Part shown: positions 1-9,122 of the stretch, one piece after another
Layout: every line of letters starts with the position of its first letter
How positions within the stretch are numbered: position 1 is the first letter of the stretch
Source of the DNA: an uncultured Lachnospiraceae bacterium
Lineage (GTDB): Bacteria; Bacillota; Clostridia; Lachnospirales; Lachnospiraceae
NCBI GenBank assembly: GCA_934330725.1
Contig: CAKRGM010000013.1
Span: forward strand, 1 to 59,692
Direction: 5' to 3'
DNA length: 59,692 bases
The notes under the pieces: generated by a model
Told to the model about the DNA's origin: nothing
Databases searched by the model: none
The model's input: only the letters and a program-made list of their open reading frames with translations
Translations under genes and position numbers: made by a program

Positions 1-91
1 AATTTATAAGAAATGTGAAAAATATGAATCTTCCAAATTGGCAGGCTGTAAAATAAATTTACCTTTCAAAGCTGTTACGGAAAATATTTTC

Positions 92-120
92 TTGCTTTTT
101 GATATGATGTATGTTATCAT
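92..120 (+). promoter_or_regulatory. Sigma-A-type promoter of tRNA-Leu
   Basis: A TTGCTT -35 box at 92-97 and a TATCAT -10 box at 115-120 are separated by exactly 17 nt. The predicted start is about 127, a few bases before the tRNA. Seen by eye only. Confidence 0.6.
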
Positions 121-131
121 AAATAAGTCGC

Positions 132-214
132 GCGGATGTGGCGGAATGGCAGACGCAGCAGACTCAAAATCTGCCGGTGGTGACATCGTATGGGTTCAAG
201 TCCCATCATCCGCA
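132..214 (+). tRNA. tRNA-Leu (CAA anticodon)
   Basis: An 83-nt class II tRNA. The acceptor strands GCGGATG (132-138) and CATCCGC (207-213) pair over all 7 bp, with discriminator A at 214. The anticodon stem GCAGA/TCTGC (158-162/170-174) closes the loop CTCAAAA, giving anticodon CAA at 165-167, which reads TTG. A long variable arm follows, and the TTCAAGT T-loop is present. CCA is not encoded: the next bases are TTA. It is a single tRNA with its own promoter and terminator. Confidence 0.97.
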
Positions 215-228
215 TTAACCGATATATA

Positions 229-284
229 CACTCATTGTAGTCTGACTGTGTTTACAGTTTTCTACAGTGAGTGTTTTTGTTTTT
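229..284 (+). terminator. Intrinsic terminator after tRNA-Leu
   Basis: A 12-bp stem (229-240 with 262-273, one G-T pair) contains a nested ACTGT/ACAGT hairpin and is followed by a T-rich run at 274-284. It lies 15 nt after the tRNA. Confidence 0.85.
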
Positions 285-333
285 AAAAATGTAATATGCT
301 GTTAAATAAAATAATCTTATGATATAATGAAGT

Positions 334-469
334 AAAATCACTTGCTTGCAAGTGTGATTTTGCGAAATGCATTGAGTGAGCTATGCTCACGATATAATGA
401 GTGCAAGCGAGTCAACATGTCTTACATGATTGGCGAGCGAGGAATGTCAATCATGAACGAAGTTCATGA
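334..469. repeat. Hairpin-rich intergenic spacer
   Basis: The 285-554 spacer has no ORF. It holds several inverted repeats: 334-361 (7+4 bp with a 2-nt bulge), 376-390 (GTGAGC/GCTCAC, 3-nt loop), 425-432 with 448-455 (CATGATTG/CAATCATG), and 451-469 (TCATGAAC/GTTCATGA, GAA loop). The last two share bases 451-455, so they exclude each other. GATATAATGA occurs twice (321-330 and 391-400) and could hold -10 boxes, but neither has a good -35. The role is unknown. Confidence 0.5.
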
Positions 470-554
470 TATTATAAAGAATCATGTTAATTCATATCGG
501 AAGCTTCCTGGAAACTCCTGATACGAAAAAACATGAACTGGTGGAAGGAATGTG

Positions 555-932
555 GTGAGTTACATGTCTGATTGTAAGACTATTCAGAAAATGATAGATG
601 ACTTTGACAATAACCGTCTGTCTATAGAAGATGAAGAAATGTTTATAAATCATATGAATACCTGCAAAGACTGCCGGGAAGAATTAGAGATACATTATAT
701 TATAGAATATGGCTTACAGGATGATGATGATATAAAAAATGTCGATCCACAGTACAGGAATTATCTTGACAGCTATGATTTTAAAGGTTTTATGAAACTG
801 AAACTAAAAAACTGCAATAAGCAGATTAGAAAATATAAGAAGATATCCAATATTAACAAACTGTCGTGGATATGTGCCAATATATGCATTTTACTGGCAC
901 TGGCAGTGTTTATTATTATTGAATATTTATAA
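555..932 (+). CDS. Putative zinc-finger (anti-sigma-like) single-pass membrane protein
   Basis: About 125 residues. An H-x3-C-x2-C motif (HMNTCKDC, about residues 33-40) matches the zinc-binding signature of zf-HC2/ZAS anti-sigma domains. A charged central part is followed by one hydrophobic segment at the extreme C-terminus (about 103-123), which predicts a cytoplasmic N-terminus anchored by a tail helix. GTG at 555 was chosen because AAGGA (545-549) lies 5 nt upstream; GTG 552 and ATG 564 are alternatives. No sigma-factor gene is adjacent, so an anti-sigma role is only an inference from the motif. polA follows after 13 nt with its own strong ribosome binding site, so the two are probably co-transcribed. 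Confidence 0.75.
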   Translation: MSYMSDCKTIQKMIDDFDNNRLSIEDEEMFINHMNTCKDCREELEIHYIIEYGLQDDDDIKNVDPQYRNYLDSYDFKGFMKLKLKNCNKQIRKYKKISNINKLSWICANICILLALAVFIIIEYL

Positions 933-945
933 ATTGGAGGATATT

Positions 946-3612
946 TTGAGCAAGTTATTACTGATAGACGGACACAGCATTTTAAACAGGGCATTTTATG
1001 GTGTACCTGATCTGACAAATAGTGAAGGAATCCATACAAATGCAATGTATGGATTTTTAAATATTATGTTTAAATTCATAGATGAGGAACAGCCGGATTA
1101 TATAACAGTTGCATTTGATCTTAGTGCTCCTACATTCAGACATTTAAAATACAGCGGCTATAAGCAGACAAGAAAGCCGATGGTGGCCGAATTAAAGCAG
1201 CAGGTACCGCTGATAAAAGATGTGCTTCGTTCAATGAAAATTACAATAGTAGAAAAAGAAGGCTTTGAAGCTGATGATATACTTGGAACACTTGCGAATA
1301 AAAGCGCTGCCAATGGAATTGATGTTTCAATAATATCAGGTGACAGGGATCTTTTGCAGCTGGCGCAGGAGCATATAAAAATCAGAATTCCCAAAACAAA
1401 AAAAGGTGTAACTGAAGTCGAAGATTATTTGCCTGATGATGTAAAAGAACTCTATCATGTTTCACCATTAGAGTTTATTGATGTTAAGGCACTTATGGGC
1501 GATACATCTGATAATATTCCGGGAGCTCCGGGAATCGGTCCTAAGACAGCATCAGCCCTGATTGAAAAGTATCATGATATTGACAACGTTTTTGCACATA
1601 TTGATGAATTAAAGCCACCAAAAGCTAAAAAGTCAGTATCCGAGAATATTGAGCAGATAAAGCTGAGCAAGTATCTTGCGACAATTGATATTAATGTTCC
1701 GCTTGAATATGAAATAAATGACTGCAAAACAGGTGGATATTTTAATGCAGATTCATATGAACTTTTTAAGAAATATAATTTTAAATCATTTTTTAAGCGC
1801 TTTAATGAAGATTCGGTAAAAAATGAATTTGAAGCTATGGAGCATTTTAAAACGGTATATGATTTTAATGAAGTTGATGAAATATTTAATGAAGCTGCTT
1901 CAATTTTAAAGACCGGTGGTGAAGTGGGAATATCAATATTGAATGAGTCTGAAAAGCTGATTGGTATTTCAGCTGCATTTGATGATACAAAAATATTTTA
2001 TATACCGGTGCAGGGCTTTGCAACAGCGGAGTATCTGACGGATAAACTGGCAGAGCTTGCAAAGAATACAGATAAAAGGCAGATAATTATTTCAAATATA
2101 AAGGCTGCCCTTAGCATATTTGGTAATGATTATCCGATAGATAATACGGCATTTGCGGATGTCAGTATTGCGGCATATTTAATAAATCCTAATAATGAAA
2201 ATTATGAATATGATTCACTGGCATCATCATTTCTGGGAATAGTTGTGCCATCGGGAACAGAGATAACAGGTAAATGCTCATATAGTGAGGCTGCTAGGAA
2301 TAATGAGGAAAATGTTGCCAGACTTGCCTGTTTTAAAAGCATAATAAGTCTGAAGGCATGGAAGAAAATCAAAGGTATGCTTATCGAAGAGGAAATGTCC
2401 GATTTGTTCAATGATATTGAAATGCCTCTTACATTTGTACTGTATTCAATGCAAAAAGCCGGAATAAGGGTTAATAAAGATGGACTGGTTGAATACAGCA
2501 GTTTCCTCGGTGATAATATTGAAAGCCTGCAGAAAGAAATTTATAGTGAAGCCGGTGAAACGTTTAATATAAATTCTCCGAAGCAGCTTGGCGAAATATT
2601 ATTTGAAAAGCTTAAAATGCCAAATGGTAAAAAGACTAAAAGTGGTTATTCAACGGCTGCAAATGTCCTTGAAAAGCTTGCACCGGATTATCCTGTTGTA
2701 AATAAAATTTTAAAATACCGCCAGTTATCAAAACTTAAATCAACATATGCAGATGGTCTTGTTAATTATATAAGCGATGATGGAAGGATACATGGAACTT
2801 TCAATCAGACTATAACTGCCACGGGCAGAATAAGCAGTACAGAACCTAACTTACAGAATATTCCTATCAGAATGGAGCTTGGGCGTGAAATCAGAAAAGT
2901 TTTTGTTCCACAGGATGATTATGTATTTATTGATGCAGATTATTCACAGATTGAGCTTAGGATTCTTGCACATATGTCCGGGGACAATAAACTGATAGAT
3001 GCTTATAACAAAGAGCAGGATATTCACAGAATAACAGCATCCCAGGTGTTTAATATACCGTATGAAGAGGTTACTGATGAATTAAGACGAAATGCAAAGG
3101 CTGTTAACTTTGGTATTATATATGGAATAAGCTCATTTGGCTTAAGTGAAGATTTAAGCATTTCAAAAAAAGATGCAAAAGAATATATAGAAAAATATTT
3201 CAAAACGTATCCTGATATAAAGGGCTATATTGACGGACTGGTTGAATTTGCAAAAAAGACCGGATATTCACTTACTATGTTTAAAAGAAGAAGGCAGATA
3301 CCTGAATTGAAATCAAGCAATTTCATGCAGCGTGCTTTTGGAGAACGGGTTGCAATGAATGCGCCGATACAGGGAACCGCTGCAGATATAATAAAACTTG
3401 CGATGATTGCAGTAGACAACAGGCTTAAATCAAACAATATGAAATCGCGGCTGATATTACAGGTTCATGATGAACTGCTTGTTGAAACACATAAAGATGA
3501 AATCAACGAGGTGGAAAAAATTGTACGTGACAGTATGATAAATGCAGCTCATCTGAAGGTTAAGCTGGAGGTCGATTTAAAGACCGGAAATAACTGGCTT
3601 GAAGCACATTAA
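946..3612 (+). CDS. polA: DNA polymerase I
   Basis: 888 residues; replicative gap filling and repair polymerase. The N-terminal 5'-3' exonuclease domain (about 1-290) shows LLIDGHS, EADDILG, SGDRDLLQ and GDTSDNIPG motifs. The middle domain corresponds to the 3'-5' exonuclease, but the catalytic D-x-E of the Klenow exonuclease is not there (the matching strand reads VGISIL), so proofreading is probably lost, as in Bacillus and Thermus enzymes. The polymerase domain carries motif A (DYSQIELR, about 664), motif B (KAVNFGIIYG, about 717) and motif C (VHDELL, about 840). The start is TTG 946, with GGAGG at 936-940; an upstream in-frame ATG at 874 would overlap the preceding gene. coaE follows. Confidence 0.97.
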   Translation: MSKLLLIDGHSILNRAFYGVPDLTNSEGIHTNAMYGFLNIMFKFIDEEQPDYITVAFDLSAPTFRHLKYSGYKQTRKPMVAELKQQVPLIKDVLRSMKITIVEKEGFEADDILGTLANKSAANGIDVSIISGDRDLLQLAQEHIKIRIPKTKKGVTEVEDYLPDDVKELYHVSPLEFIDVKALMGDTSDNIPGAPGIGPKTASALIEKYHDIDNVFAHIDELKPPKAKKSVSENIEQIKLSKYLATIDINVPLEYEINDCKTGGYFNADSYELFKKYNFKSFFKRFNEDSVKNEFEAMEHFKTVYDFNEVDEIFNEAASILKTGGEVGISILNESEKLIGISAAFDDTKIFYIPVQGFATAEYLTDKLAELAKNTDKRQIIISNIKAALSIFGNDYPIDNTAFADVSIAAYLINPNNENYEYDSLASSFLGIVVPSGTEITGKCSYSEAARNNEENVARLACFKSIISLKAWKKIKGMLIEEEMSDLFNDIEMPLTFVLYSMQKAGIRVNKDGLVEYSSFLGDNIESLQKEIYSEAGETFNINSPKQLGEILFEKLKMPNGKKTKSGYSTAANVLEKLAPDYPVVNKILKYRQLSKLKSTYADGLVNYISDDGRIHGTFNQTITATGRISSTEPNLQNIPIRMELGREIRKVFVPQDDYVFIDADYSQIELRILAHMSGDNKLIDAYNKEQDIHRITASQVFNIPYEEVTDELRRNAKAVNFGIIYGISSFGLSEDLSISKKDAKEYIEKYFKTYPDIKGYIDGLVEFAKKTGYSLTMFKRRRQIPELKSSNFMQRAFGERVAMNAPIQGTAADIIKLAMIAVDNRLKSNNMKSRLILQVHDELLVETHKDEINEVEKIVRDSMINAAHLKVKLEVDLKTGNNWLEAH

Positions 3613-3644
3613 GATATAATCAGTGTAAAGAAATGAGGATTAGT

Positions 3645-4235
3645 GTGAAAATTATAGGAATAACCGGAGGCGTTGGTTCCGGGAAAAGTACAGTACTTGA
3701 CATTATTGAAAAAAATTATAATGCATATATAATTAAGGCAGATGATGTTGCTAAAGAAACATATGAGCCTGGCATGTCCGGCTACAAAAGAATTATTGAA
3801 ATATTTGGAAATGAAATTCTTGACGCAGATAACAGAATAGATTTAAAAAAATTATCAAATATTGTTTTTAAAAGTCCTAATAAACGAATTGTGTTAAATA
3901 GTATTATCCATCCGCTTGTTAAGAAGATAATTGTAGAAAAAATTGCAGATCTTAAGATTGAAGATAAATATGATTATGTATTTATTGAAGCTGCGCTTTT
4001 GATTGAAGACCATTATGAGGTCTTTTGTGATGAATTATGGTATGTATATGCAGATGAGACATGCCGGCGTGAAAGGCTTAGGAACAGCCGGGGATATACG
4101 GATGAAAAGATTGATGACATTTTAAAATCCCAGCTTTCTGAAGCGGAATTTAAAAATGCATGCAGTGTGGTAATAAACAACAGCGGAGATAAGGATGAAA
4201 CTTATACGCAGCTTGTTAAACTGTTAAAAAAATGA
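3645..4235 (+). CDS. coaE: Dephospho-CoA kinase
   Basis: 196 residues. It phosphorylates the 3'-OH of dephospho-CoA, the last step of CoA synthesis; coaD for the preceding step is at 37339. The P-loop GGVGSGKST lies at the N-terminus directly after KIIGIT, and the CoaE-typical DADDVAKE-like strand reads KADDVAKE. GTG 3645 was chosen over ATG 3633 because GAGG (3635-3638) is correctly spaced and the product then begins MKIIGIT, as in most CoaE proteins. The polA-coaE order (here without mutM) is common in Firmicutes. Confidence 0.94.
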   Translation: MKIIGITGGVGSGKSTVLDIIEKNYNAYIIKADDVAKETYEPGMSGYKRIIEIFGNEILDADNRIDLKKLSNIVFKSPNKRIVLNSIIHPLVKKIIVEKIADLKIEDKYDYVFIEAALLIEDHYEVFCDELWYVYADETCRRERLRNSRGYTDEKIDDILKSQLSEAEFKNACSVVINNSGDKDETYTQLVKLLKK

Positions 4236-4263
4236 GATATATTCAATAAATATGGAGGGTACA

Positions 4264-6450
4264 ATGGATAAAACTAAGTCTAATGCAGAAAATCTTGTTT
4301 TTGGCCTCGATATAGGAACACGAAGTGTTGTGGGTGTCGTGGGATTTATGGAACGTGATGTTTTTAACATCACAGCCATGGCAGAAGAAAAACATCAGAC
4401 CAGAGCTATGATAGATGGTCAGATTCATGATATTTATAAAGTTGGCGATACAATCCGTGATGTAAAAAATAAATTAGAAGCGCAGCTTGATATGAAAATG
4501 TCAGATGTCTGCATTGCTGCTGCCGGCAGAGTGCTTAAAACTGTTGAAGCTGAGGCACAGATGAATTTTGAGGAAGAAATCAGGGTTGATGCTGAAACGA
4601 TATATTCGCTCAACCTTCTTGCTGTTGAAAAAGCTTATAATATAATTAATGATGAAACCGGAAGTAACGGATTTTATTGCGTTGGAAGTACTCCGATTGA
4701 TTTTACTCTTAATGATTACGACTGCAGTAATCTTGAGGGACATAAAGCACATAAGATAGGAGTACATATTATTGCAACATTTCTTCCGAATGAAGTTGTT
4801 GATGGGCTTAATGAAGCTGTTGAATATGCCGGATTACAGGTAGCCAGTCTTACATTGGAACCAATAGCCGCCATGAATATTGCAATACCAGAAAAATACC
4901 GTCTGCTAAACATAGCGCTTATTGATGTAGGTGCAGGTACATCTGATATATGTATCACCAAATCGGGCAGTATAGTAGCTTATGGCATGATACCATTTGC
5001 TGGAGACGAGCTTACAGAAGTTATTGCCCAGAAATATCTTGTGGATTTTAATACAGCTGAAAATATTAAGATTAATGCCGGAAAAGAAGATGCAACGACT
5101 GTTACGTTTGAAGATATAATGGGGCTTGAACAGACAGTTTCTGTTGATGACGTTATAGAAACAACTAAAGATGTTGTTGATAAAATGGCAAAGGCTGCAG
5201 CTGATAAAATTATTGAATTAAACGGCAATAAACCTGTAAATGCTGTGTTTGTTGTTGGCGGCGGTGGAAAAATAAGTGGCTATACCGAAAAAGTTGCAAG
5301 CTTTCTTGGCATTGATAAGACGCGTGTTGCCATAAGAGGCAAAGAAGTACTTACAACAGTGAACTTCCCTGAAAATGGATTCACAAAGGATTCATTATAT
5401 GTTACACCGGTCGGAATATGTACTAATTACTATACACAAAAGAACAGTTTCATATTTGTTAATGTAAATGATGAACGTGTGAAATTATATGATAACAGCC
5501 ATCTTACCGTTGTTGATGCACTGATGCAGGTTGGTTTCCCGAACGAAAAACTTTTCCCGAGAAGAGGCAGTGCCCTTGAATTTACTGTTAATGATAAAGC
5601 ACGTCTGATACGCGGGACAAGAGGAGATGCAGCTGTGATAACGCTCAATGGTTATTCTGCAAATCTTAATTCATCAATTGTGCAGAATGACATGATCAAA
5701 GTCACAGAATCTACGGTTGGTGAAGATGCAAGTCTGGAAATAGGACAGCTTGAAGATTACAAATCAAGCATATGCTTTGTTGTAAATGATAAAAAAGTTG
5801 TGTGTCCGAAGTTTGCATATGTTAATGGAGAGTTAAAATCTGAGTTTTATGATATTCATAATGGCGATGTGATAAAAATGGAAAATTTCTATACAGTAGC
5901 GCAGCTGTTTGAATTTCTTGACTACGATATTTCAACTTATGATGTATATGTAAATAATGAAAAGGCAGATAAAGATACAAAAGTTTATGAAAATTTCAGC
6001 GTAAAAACACAGGCTATATCAAATGACACTCCGTTGGAAAATTTTGAAGAAGAAGTGTCAGAAATAAAAAAACAGGCAGAAGAACTGAGTGAGAATAATC
6101 ATACATATGTATCTGATACGGATGCTTCCGGTAACGGTTATAAATCTGATAATGTTATTGATAACGCTGCTGATAATGCCTCTGAAACTGCAAAAGAGAA
6201 TGCACAGGCAGAAAAAAACACTTCCAATTTGTTACATGATATAGTAATATTGATAAACGGAGAGCCGGTAAAACTTACAGGAAAGAAAAATTATATTCTT
6301 GTAGATCTGTTTCAATATTATGATTTTGATCTTTCAAAGCCACATGGTAATATCGTGTTAAACCTTAATGGAAAGACCGGTGAGTATACAGCACCTTTGA
6401 ATGATGGGGATGTAGTGGATTTATACTGGGAAGGAACGAAGAATTCATGA
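4264..6450 (+). CDS. FtsA-like actin-fold ATPase with long C-terminal extension
   Basis: 728 residues, far longer than FtsA (about 420-440). The actin-fold phosphate-1 motif GLDIGTRSVVG lies near residue 14, the phosphate-2 segment LIDVGAGTSDI at about 219-229, and the adenosine motif VVGGGGKISGY at about 329-339, so the ATPase core is intact. From about residue 385 on come repeated strand-rich modules (VNDxxxxLxDN, NGYSANL, VNDKKVV) resembling small beta-grasp units, an acidic Asn/Ala/Glu linker (about 600-650), and a final module ending in GDVVDLYWEG. The role in division or envelope assembly is an inference from the core fold. Start ATG 4264 has GGAGG (4254-4258); ATG 4252 overlaps that site. 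The stop overlaps the next gene by 4 nt (ATGA), implying coupled translation. Confidence 0.85.
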   Translation: MDKTKSNAENLVFGLDIGTRSVVGVVGFMERDVFNITAMAEEKHQTRAMIDGQIHDIYKVGDTIRDVKNKLEAQLDMKMSDVCIAAAGRVLKTVEAEAQMNFEEEIRVDAETIYSLNLLAVEKAYNIINDETGSNGFYCVGSTPIDFTLNDYDCSNLEGHKAHKIGVHIIATFLPNEVVDGLNEAVEYAGLQVASLTLEPIAAMNIAIPEKYRLLNIALIDVGAGTSDICITKSGSIVAYGMIPFAGDELTEVIAQKYLVDFNTAENIKINAGKEDATTVTFEDIMGLEQTVSVDDVIETTKDVVDKMAKAAADKIIELNGNKPVNAVFVVGGGGKISGYTEKVASFLGIDKTRVAIRGKEVLTTVNFPENGFTKDSLYVTPVGICTNYYTQKNSFIFVNVNDERVKLYDNSHLTVVDALMQVGFPNEKLFPRRGSALEFTVNDKARLIRGTRGDAAVITLNGYSANLNSSIVQNDMIKVTESTVGEDASLEIGQLEDYKSSICFVVNDKKVVCPKFAYVNGELKSEFYDIHNGDVIKMENFYTVAQLFEFLDYDISTYDVYVNNEKADKDTKVYENFSVKTQAISNDTPLENFEEEVSEIKKQAEELSENNHTYVSDTDASGNGYKSDNVIDNAADNASETAKENAQAEKNTSNLLHDIVILINGEPVKLTGKKNYILVDLFQYYDFDLSKPHGNIVLNLNGKTGEYTAPLNDGDVVDLYWEGTKNS

Positions 6451-7244
6451 GAATCATGACTATAGCAAGTGGAAGCAGCGGTAACTGCATATATGTCGGA
6501 TCTGATAATACGCATATTCTGATTGACGCTGGTGTCAGTCGAAAGAAAATTATTGAAGGTCTTAAAAAGGCAGATATTTCAGCAGCAGATATTTCAGCTG
6601 TGTTTGTTACACATGAGCATGCGGATCATATAAAAGGGCTTGGGGTTCTTTCAAGGAAAGATGCCATTCCCGTTTATTGTACTAAAGGGACTGCAGACGG
6701 CATAGTATGTGCCCGGTCACTTGGTGAAATCCCAAAAGACATTATCCATGAAATAAAAAGCGATTCAGATGTTCATATAAATGATCTGACAATACATACG
6801 TTTAAAATATCACATGATGCTAATGAGCCTGTTGCTTATACCGTGTCAGACAGCAGAAAAAAATTTGGAATAGCCACTGACCTTGGATATTATGATGATT
6901 ACATAGTTAGAAATCTGACAGGCTGTGATTCGCTTCTTATTGAGGCAAACCATGATGTGAATCTTTTACAGGTGGGGAGTTATCCATATTATCTTAAACA
7001 GCGAATACTTGGGGAAAAAGGACATTTGTCAAATGAGGTATCAGGACAGTTGATTAATTGTCTGCTTCATGATAATATAAAAGCTATTACACTAGGTCAT
7101 TTAAGTAAAGAAAACAATTATGATAAACTGGCATATGAAACAGTACGTACGGAAATTGACATGAGTGATAATATTTACAAAGCGAAAGATTTTGATATTG
7201 AAGTAGCTAAAAGAGATGAGCCTTCAAGAATCATATCTATATAG
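6447..7244 (+). CDS. Metallo-beta-lactamase-fold hydrolase, YycJ/WalJ family
   Basis: 265 residues. The di-metal motif THEHADH at 55-61 and the N-terminal IASGSSGNC strand are typical of the YycJ/WalJ branch of metallo-hydrolases, whose Bacillus member is a cytoplasmic exonuclease linked to the WalRK region. Further ligands are visible in ISHDA, ATDLGY and LGHLSKEN. In Bacillus the gene sits with walRK; here it is translationally coupled (4-nt overlap) to the FtsA-like gene and no walRK genes are seen. The family call is firm; the substrate is not known from sequence. Confidence 0.9.
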   Translation: MRIMTIASGSSGNCIYVGSDNTHILIDAGVSRKKIIEGLKKADISAADISAVFVTHEHADHIKGLGVLSRKDAIPVYCTKGTADGIVCARSLGEIPKDIIHEIKSDSDVHINDLTIHTFKISHDANEPVAYTVSDSRKKFGIATDLGYYDDYIVRNLTGCDSLLIEANHDVNLLQVGSYPYYLKQRILGEKGHLSNEVSGQLINCLLHDNIKAITLGHLSKENNYDKLAYETVRTEIDMSDNIYKAKDFDIEVAKRDEPSRIISI

Positions 7245-7282
7245 AATCAACTGATTAATGTATTAATGAAAGGATGAAGAAA

Positions 7283-7555
7283 ATGAGAAAGTGTGTAATA
7301 ACAGTAGTTGGTAAGGATACAGTTGGAATTATAGCAAAGGTATGTACTTATCTTGCAGAAACAAATATTAATATTCTTGATATTTCACAGACAATTGTTT
7401 CAGGTTATTTTAACATGATGATGATTGTTAACACTGAAAATTCCAACAAGGTTTATGATGATGTTGATAACGATCTTATTAAGCTTGGTGAAGAAATCGG
7501 AGTTTCCATCAAATGTCAGCGTGAAGAAATTTTTGATATGATGCATAGAATATAA
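7283..7555 (+). CDS. ACT domain protein, UPF0237 family
   Basis: 90 residues forming one ACT domain (VITVVGKDTVGIIAKV at the N-terminus, then TNINILDISQTI), the ligand-binding fold of amino-acid-responsive regulators. UPF0237 genes are nearly always followed by a UPF0210 gene, as here. ATG 7283 is preferred to ATG 7274 because AAAGGA (7269-7274) is then 8 nt away and the product starts at the conserved strand. The binding partner and ligand are not shown by the sequence. Confidence 0.92.
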   Translation: MRKCVITVVGKDTVGIIAKVCTYLAETNINILDISQTIVSGYFNMMMIVNTENSNKVYDDVDNDLIKLGEEIGVSIKCQREEIFDMMHRI

Positions 7556-7671
7556 GATTTATTAAAATTGCTTACTATCGGATATTTATTTAATCCTGAT
7601 TTAAGATTGTATTAAATTGTATCAGATATTGTATTAAATTTCAGTATATATAACAGAAAGGTAATAATTCA

Positions 7672-9036
7672 ATGATTAACATTTTTGAAGTAAATGAAAC
7701 TAATAAAATGGTCGAAAAAGAAAATCTTGACGTAAGAACAATTACCATGGGTATTAATCTTTTAGACTGTGCAAGTGAAAATCTGGAAGAAGTGAATACA
7801 AAAATTTATAATAAGATAACAACACTTGCAAAAGACCTTGTTTCAACCGGTGAAGATATTGCACGTGAATTTGGAGTCCCTATTGTTAACAAAAGAATCT
7901 CAATCACACCAATATCACTTGTTGGTGCATCTGCCTGCAAAACGCCCGATGATTATGTAACTATTGCACAGACACTTGATAAGGCAGCTAAAAAAGTAGG
8001 TGTTAATTTCATAGGTGGTTATTCTGCAATTGTTTCAAAGGGCATGACAAAAAGCGATGAACTTCTTATACGTTCAATTCCTAAGGCTCTTGCAACAACC
8101 GAACTTATCTGCAGCTCAGTTAATGTTGGTTCAACAAAGACCGGTATTAATATGGATGCAGTTAAAATGATGGGCGAAATCGTTAAGGAAACAGCAGAAT
8201 TAACAAAAGAAAATGATTCTCTGGGATGTGCAAAACTTGTAGTATTATGTAACGCACCTGATGATAATCCTTTTATGGCTGGTGCTTTCCATGGCGTTTC
8301 AGAAGATGATGCAATAATTAATGTTGGTGTCAGCGGTCCTGGTGTTGTAAAATATGCACTTGAAAGCGTACGTGGCGAGAATTTTGAAGTGTTGTGTGAA
8401 ACAATTAAAAAGACTGCGTTTAAGATTACACGTGTTGGACAGCTTGTTGCACAGGAAGCTTCAAAAAGACTTGGAGTTCCTTTTGGTATTATTGATCTTT
8501 CACTTGCACCTACACCTGCAGTACATGACAGTGTTGCTGATATCCTTCAGGAGATTGGTGTTGAAAGAGTTGGTGCACCTGGTACAACAGCAGCACTTGC
8601 GCTTCTTAATGATCAGGTTAAAAAGGGTGGCGTAATGGCATCATCTTATGTAGGTGGCTTAAGTGGTGCATTTATACCGGTAAGTGAAGATCAGGGTATG
8701 ATAGATGCTGTAAATGCAGGATCATTATGCATTGAAAAGCTTGAAGCCATGACATGTGTATGTTCTGTAGGTCTTGATATGATAGCTATTCCGGGAGATA
8801 CAAAGGCTGCTACAATATCAGGTATAATTGCCGATGAAGCGGCAATCGGTATGATAAACCAGAAGACTACAGCTGTTCGAATTATTCCTGTAGTTGGAAA
8901 AGGCGTTGGTGAAATAGTTGAGTTTGGCGGTTTATTAGGCTATGCTCCGATTATGCCTGTTAATACATTTGACTGTTCTGCGTTTGTAAACAGAACAGGA
9001 AGAATTCCTGCACCAATACATAGTTTTAAAAATTAA
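7672..9036 (+). CDS. PFL-like family protein, UPF0210 (DUF711)
   Basis: 454 residues, the usual length for UPF0210. The Gly/Ala-rich C-terminal half resembles glycyl-radical enzymes of the pyruvate-formate-lyase fold, hence the family name, but no biochemical function can be read from the sequence. The 116-nt gap after the ACT gene shows no terminator, and AGAAAGG sits at the usual distance before ATG 7672, so the pair is probably one transcript. A strong bidirectional terminator follows. Confidence 0.93.
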   Translation: MINIFEVNETNKMVEKENLDVRTITMGINLLDCASENLEEVNTKIYNKITTLAKDLVSTGEDIAREFGVPIVNKRISITPISLVGASACKTPDDYVTIAQTLDKAAKKVGVNFIGGYSAIVSKGMTKSDELLIRSIPKALATTELICSSVNVGSTKTGINMDAVKMMGEIVKETAELTKENDSLGCAKLVVLCNAPDDNPFMAGAFHGVSEDDAIINVGVSGPGVVKYALESVRGENFEVLCETIKKTAFKITRVGQLVAQEASKRLGVPFGIIDLSLAPTPAVHDSVADILQEIGVERVGAPGTTAALALLNDQVKKGGVMASSYVGGLSGAFIPVSEDQGMIDAVNAGSLCIEKLEAMTCVCSVGLDMIAIPGDTKAATISGIIADEAAIGMINQKTTAVRIIPVVGKGVGEIVEFGGLLGYAPIMPVNTFDCSAFVNRTGRIPAPIHSFKN

Positions 9037-9048
9037 TTTTCATAAAAA

Positions 9049-9099
9049 TGCCGGCAGCATATCGTTATAAGAACGAAGCATGCTGCCGGTATTTTTTTA
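9049..9099. terminator. Bidirectional intrinsic terminator between convergent genes
   Basis: CCGGCAGCAT (9051-9060) pairs with ATGCTGCCGG (9080-9089) over 10 bp, with a nested TCGTT/AACGA helix. TATTTTTTT follows on the + strand, and the upstream A-rich side gives T residues on the - strand. It lies between UPF0210 and tmcAL. Confidence 0.9.
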
Positions 9100-9122
9100 T
9101 TATATAAAATATAAAACAGAAG

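Noticed and set aside
3621..3647. ATGAGGATTAGTGTG before coaE, a possible sixth element copy
   Set aside because: Only the ribosome-site end matches. The polA-coaE gap is 32 nt and has no P1-P4 helices.
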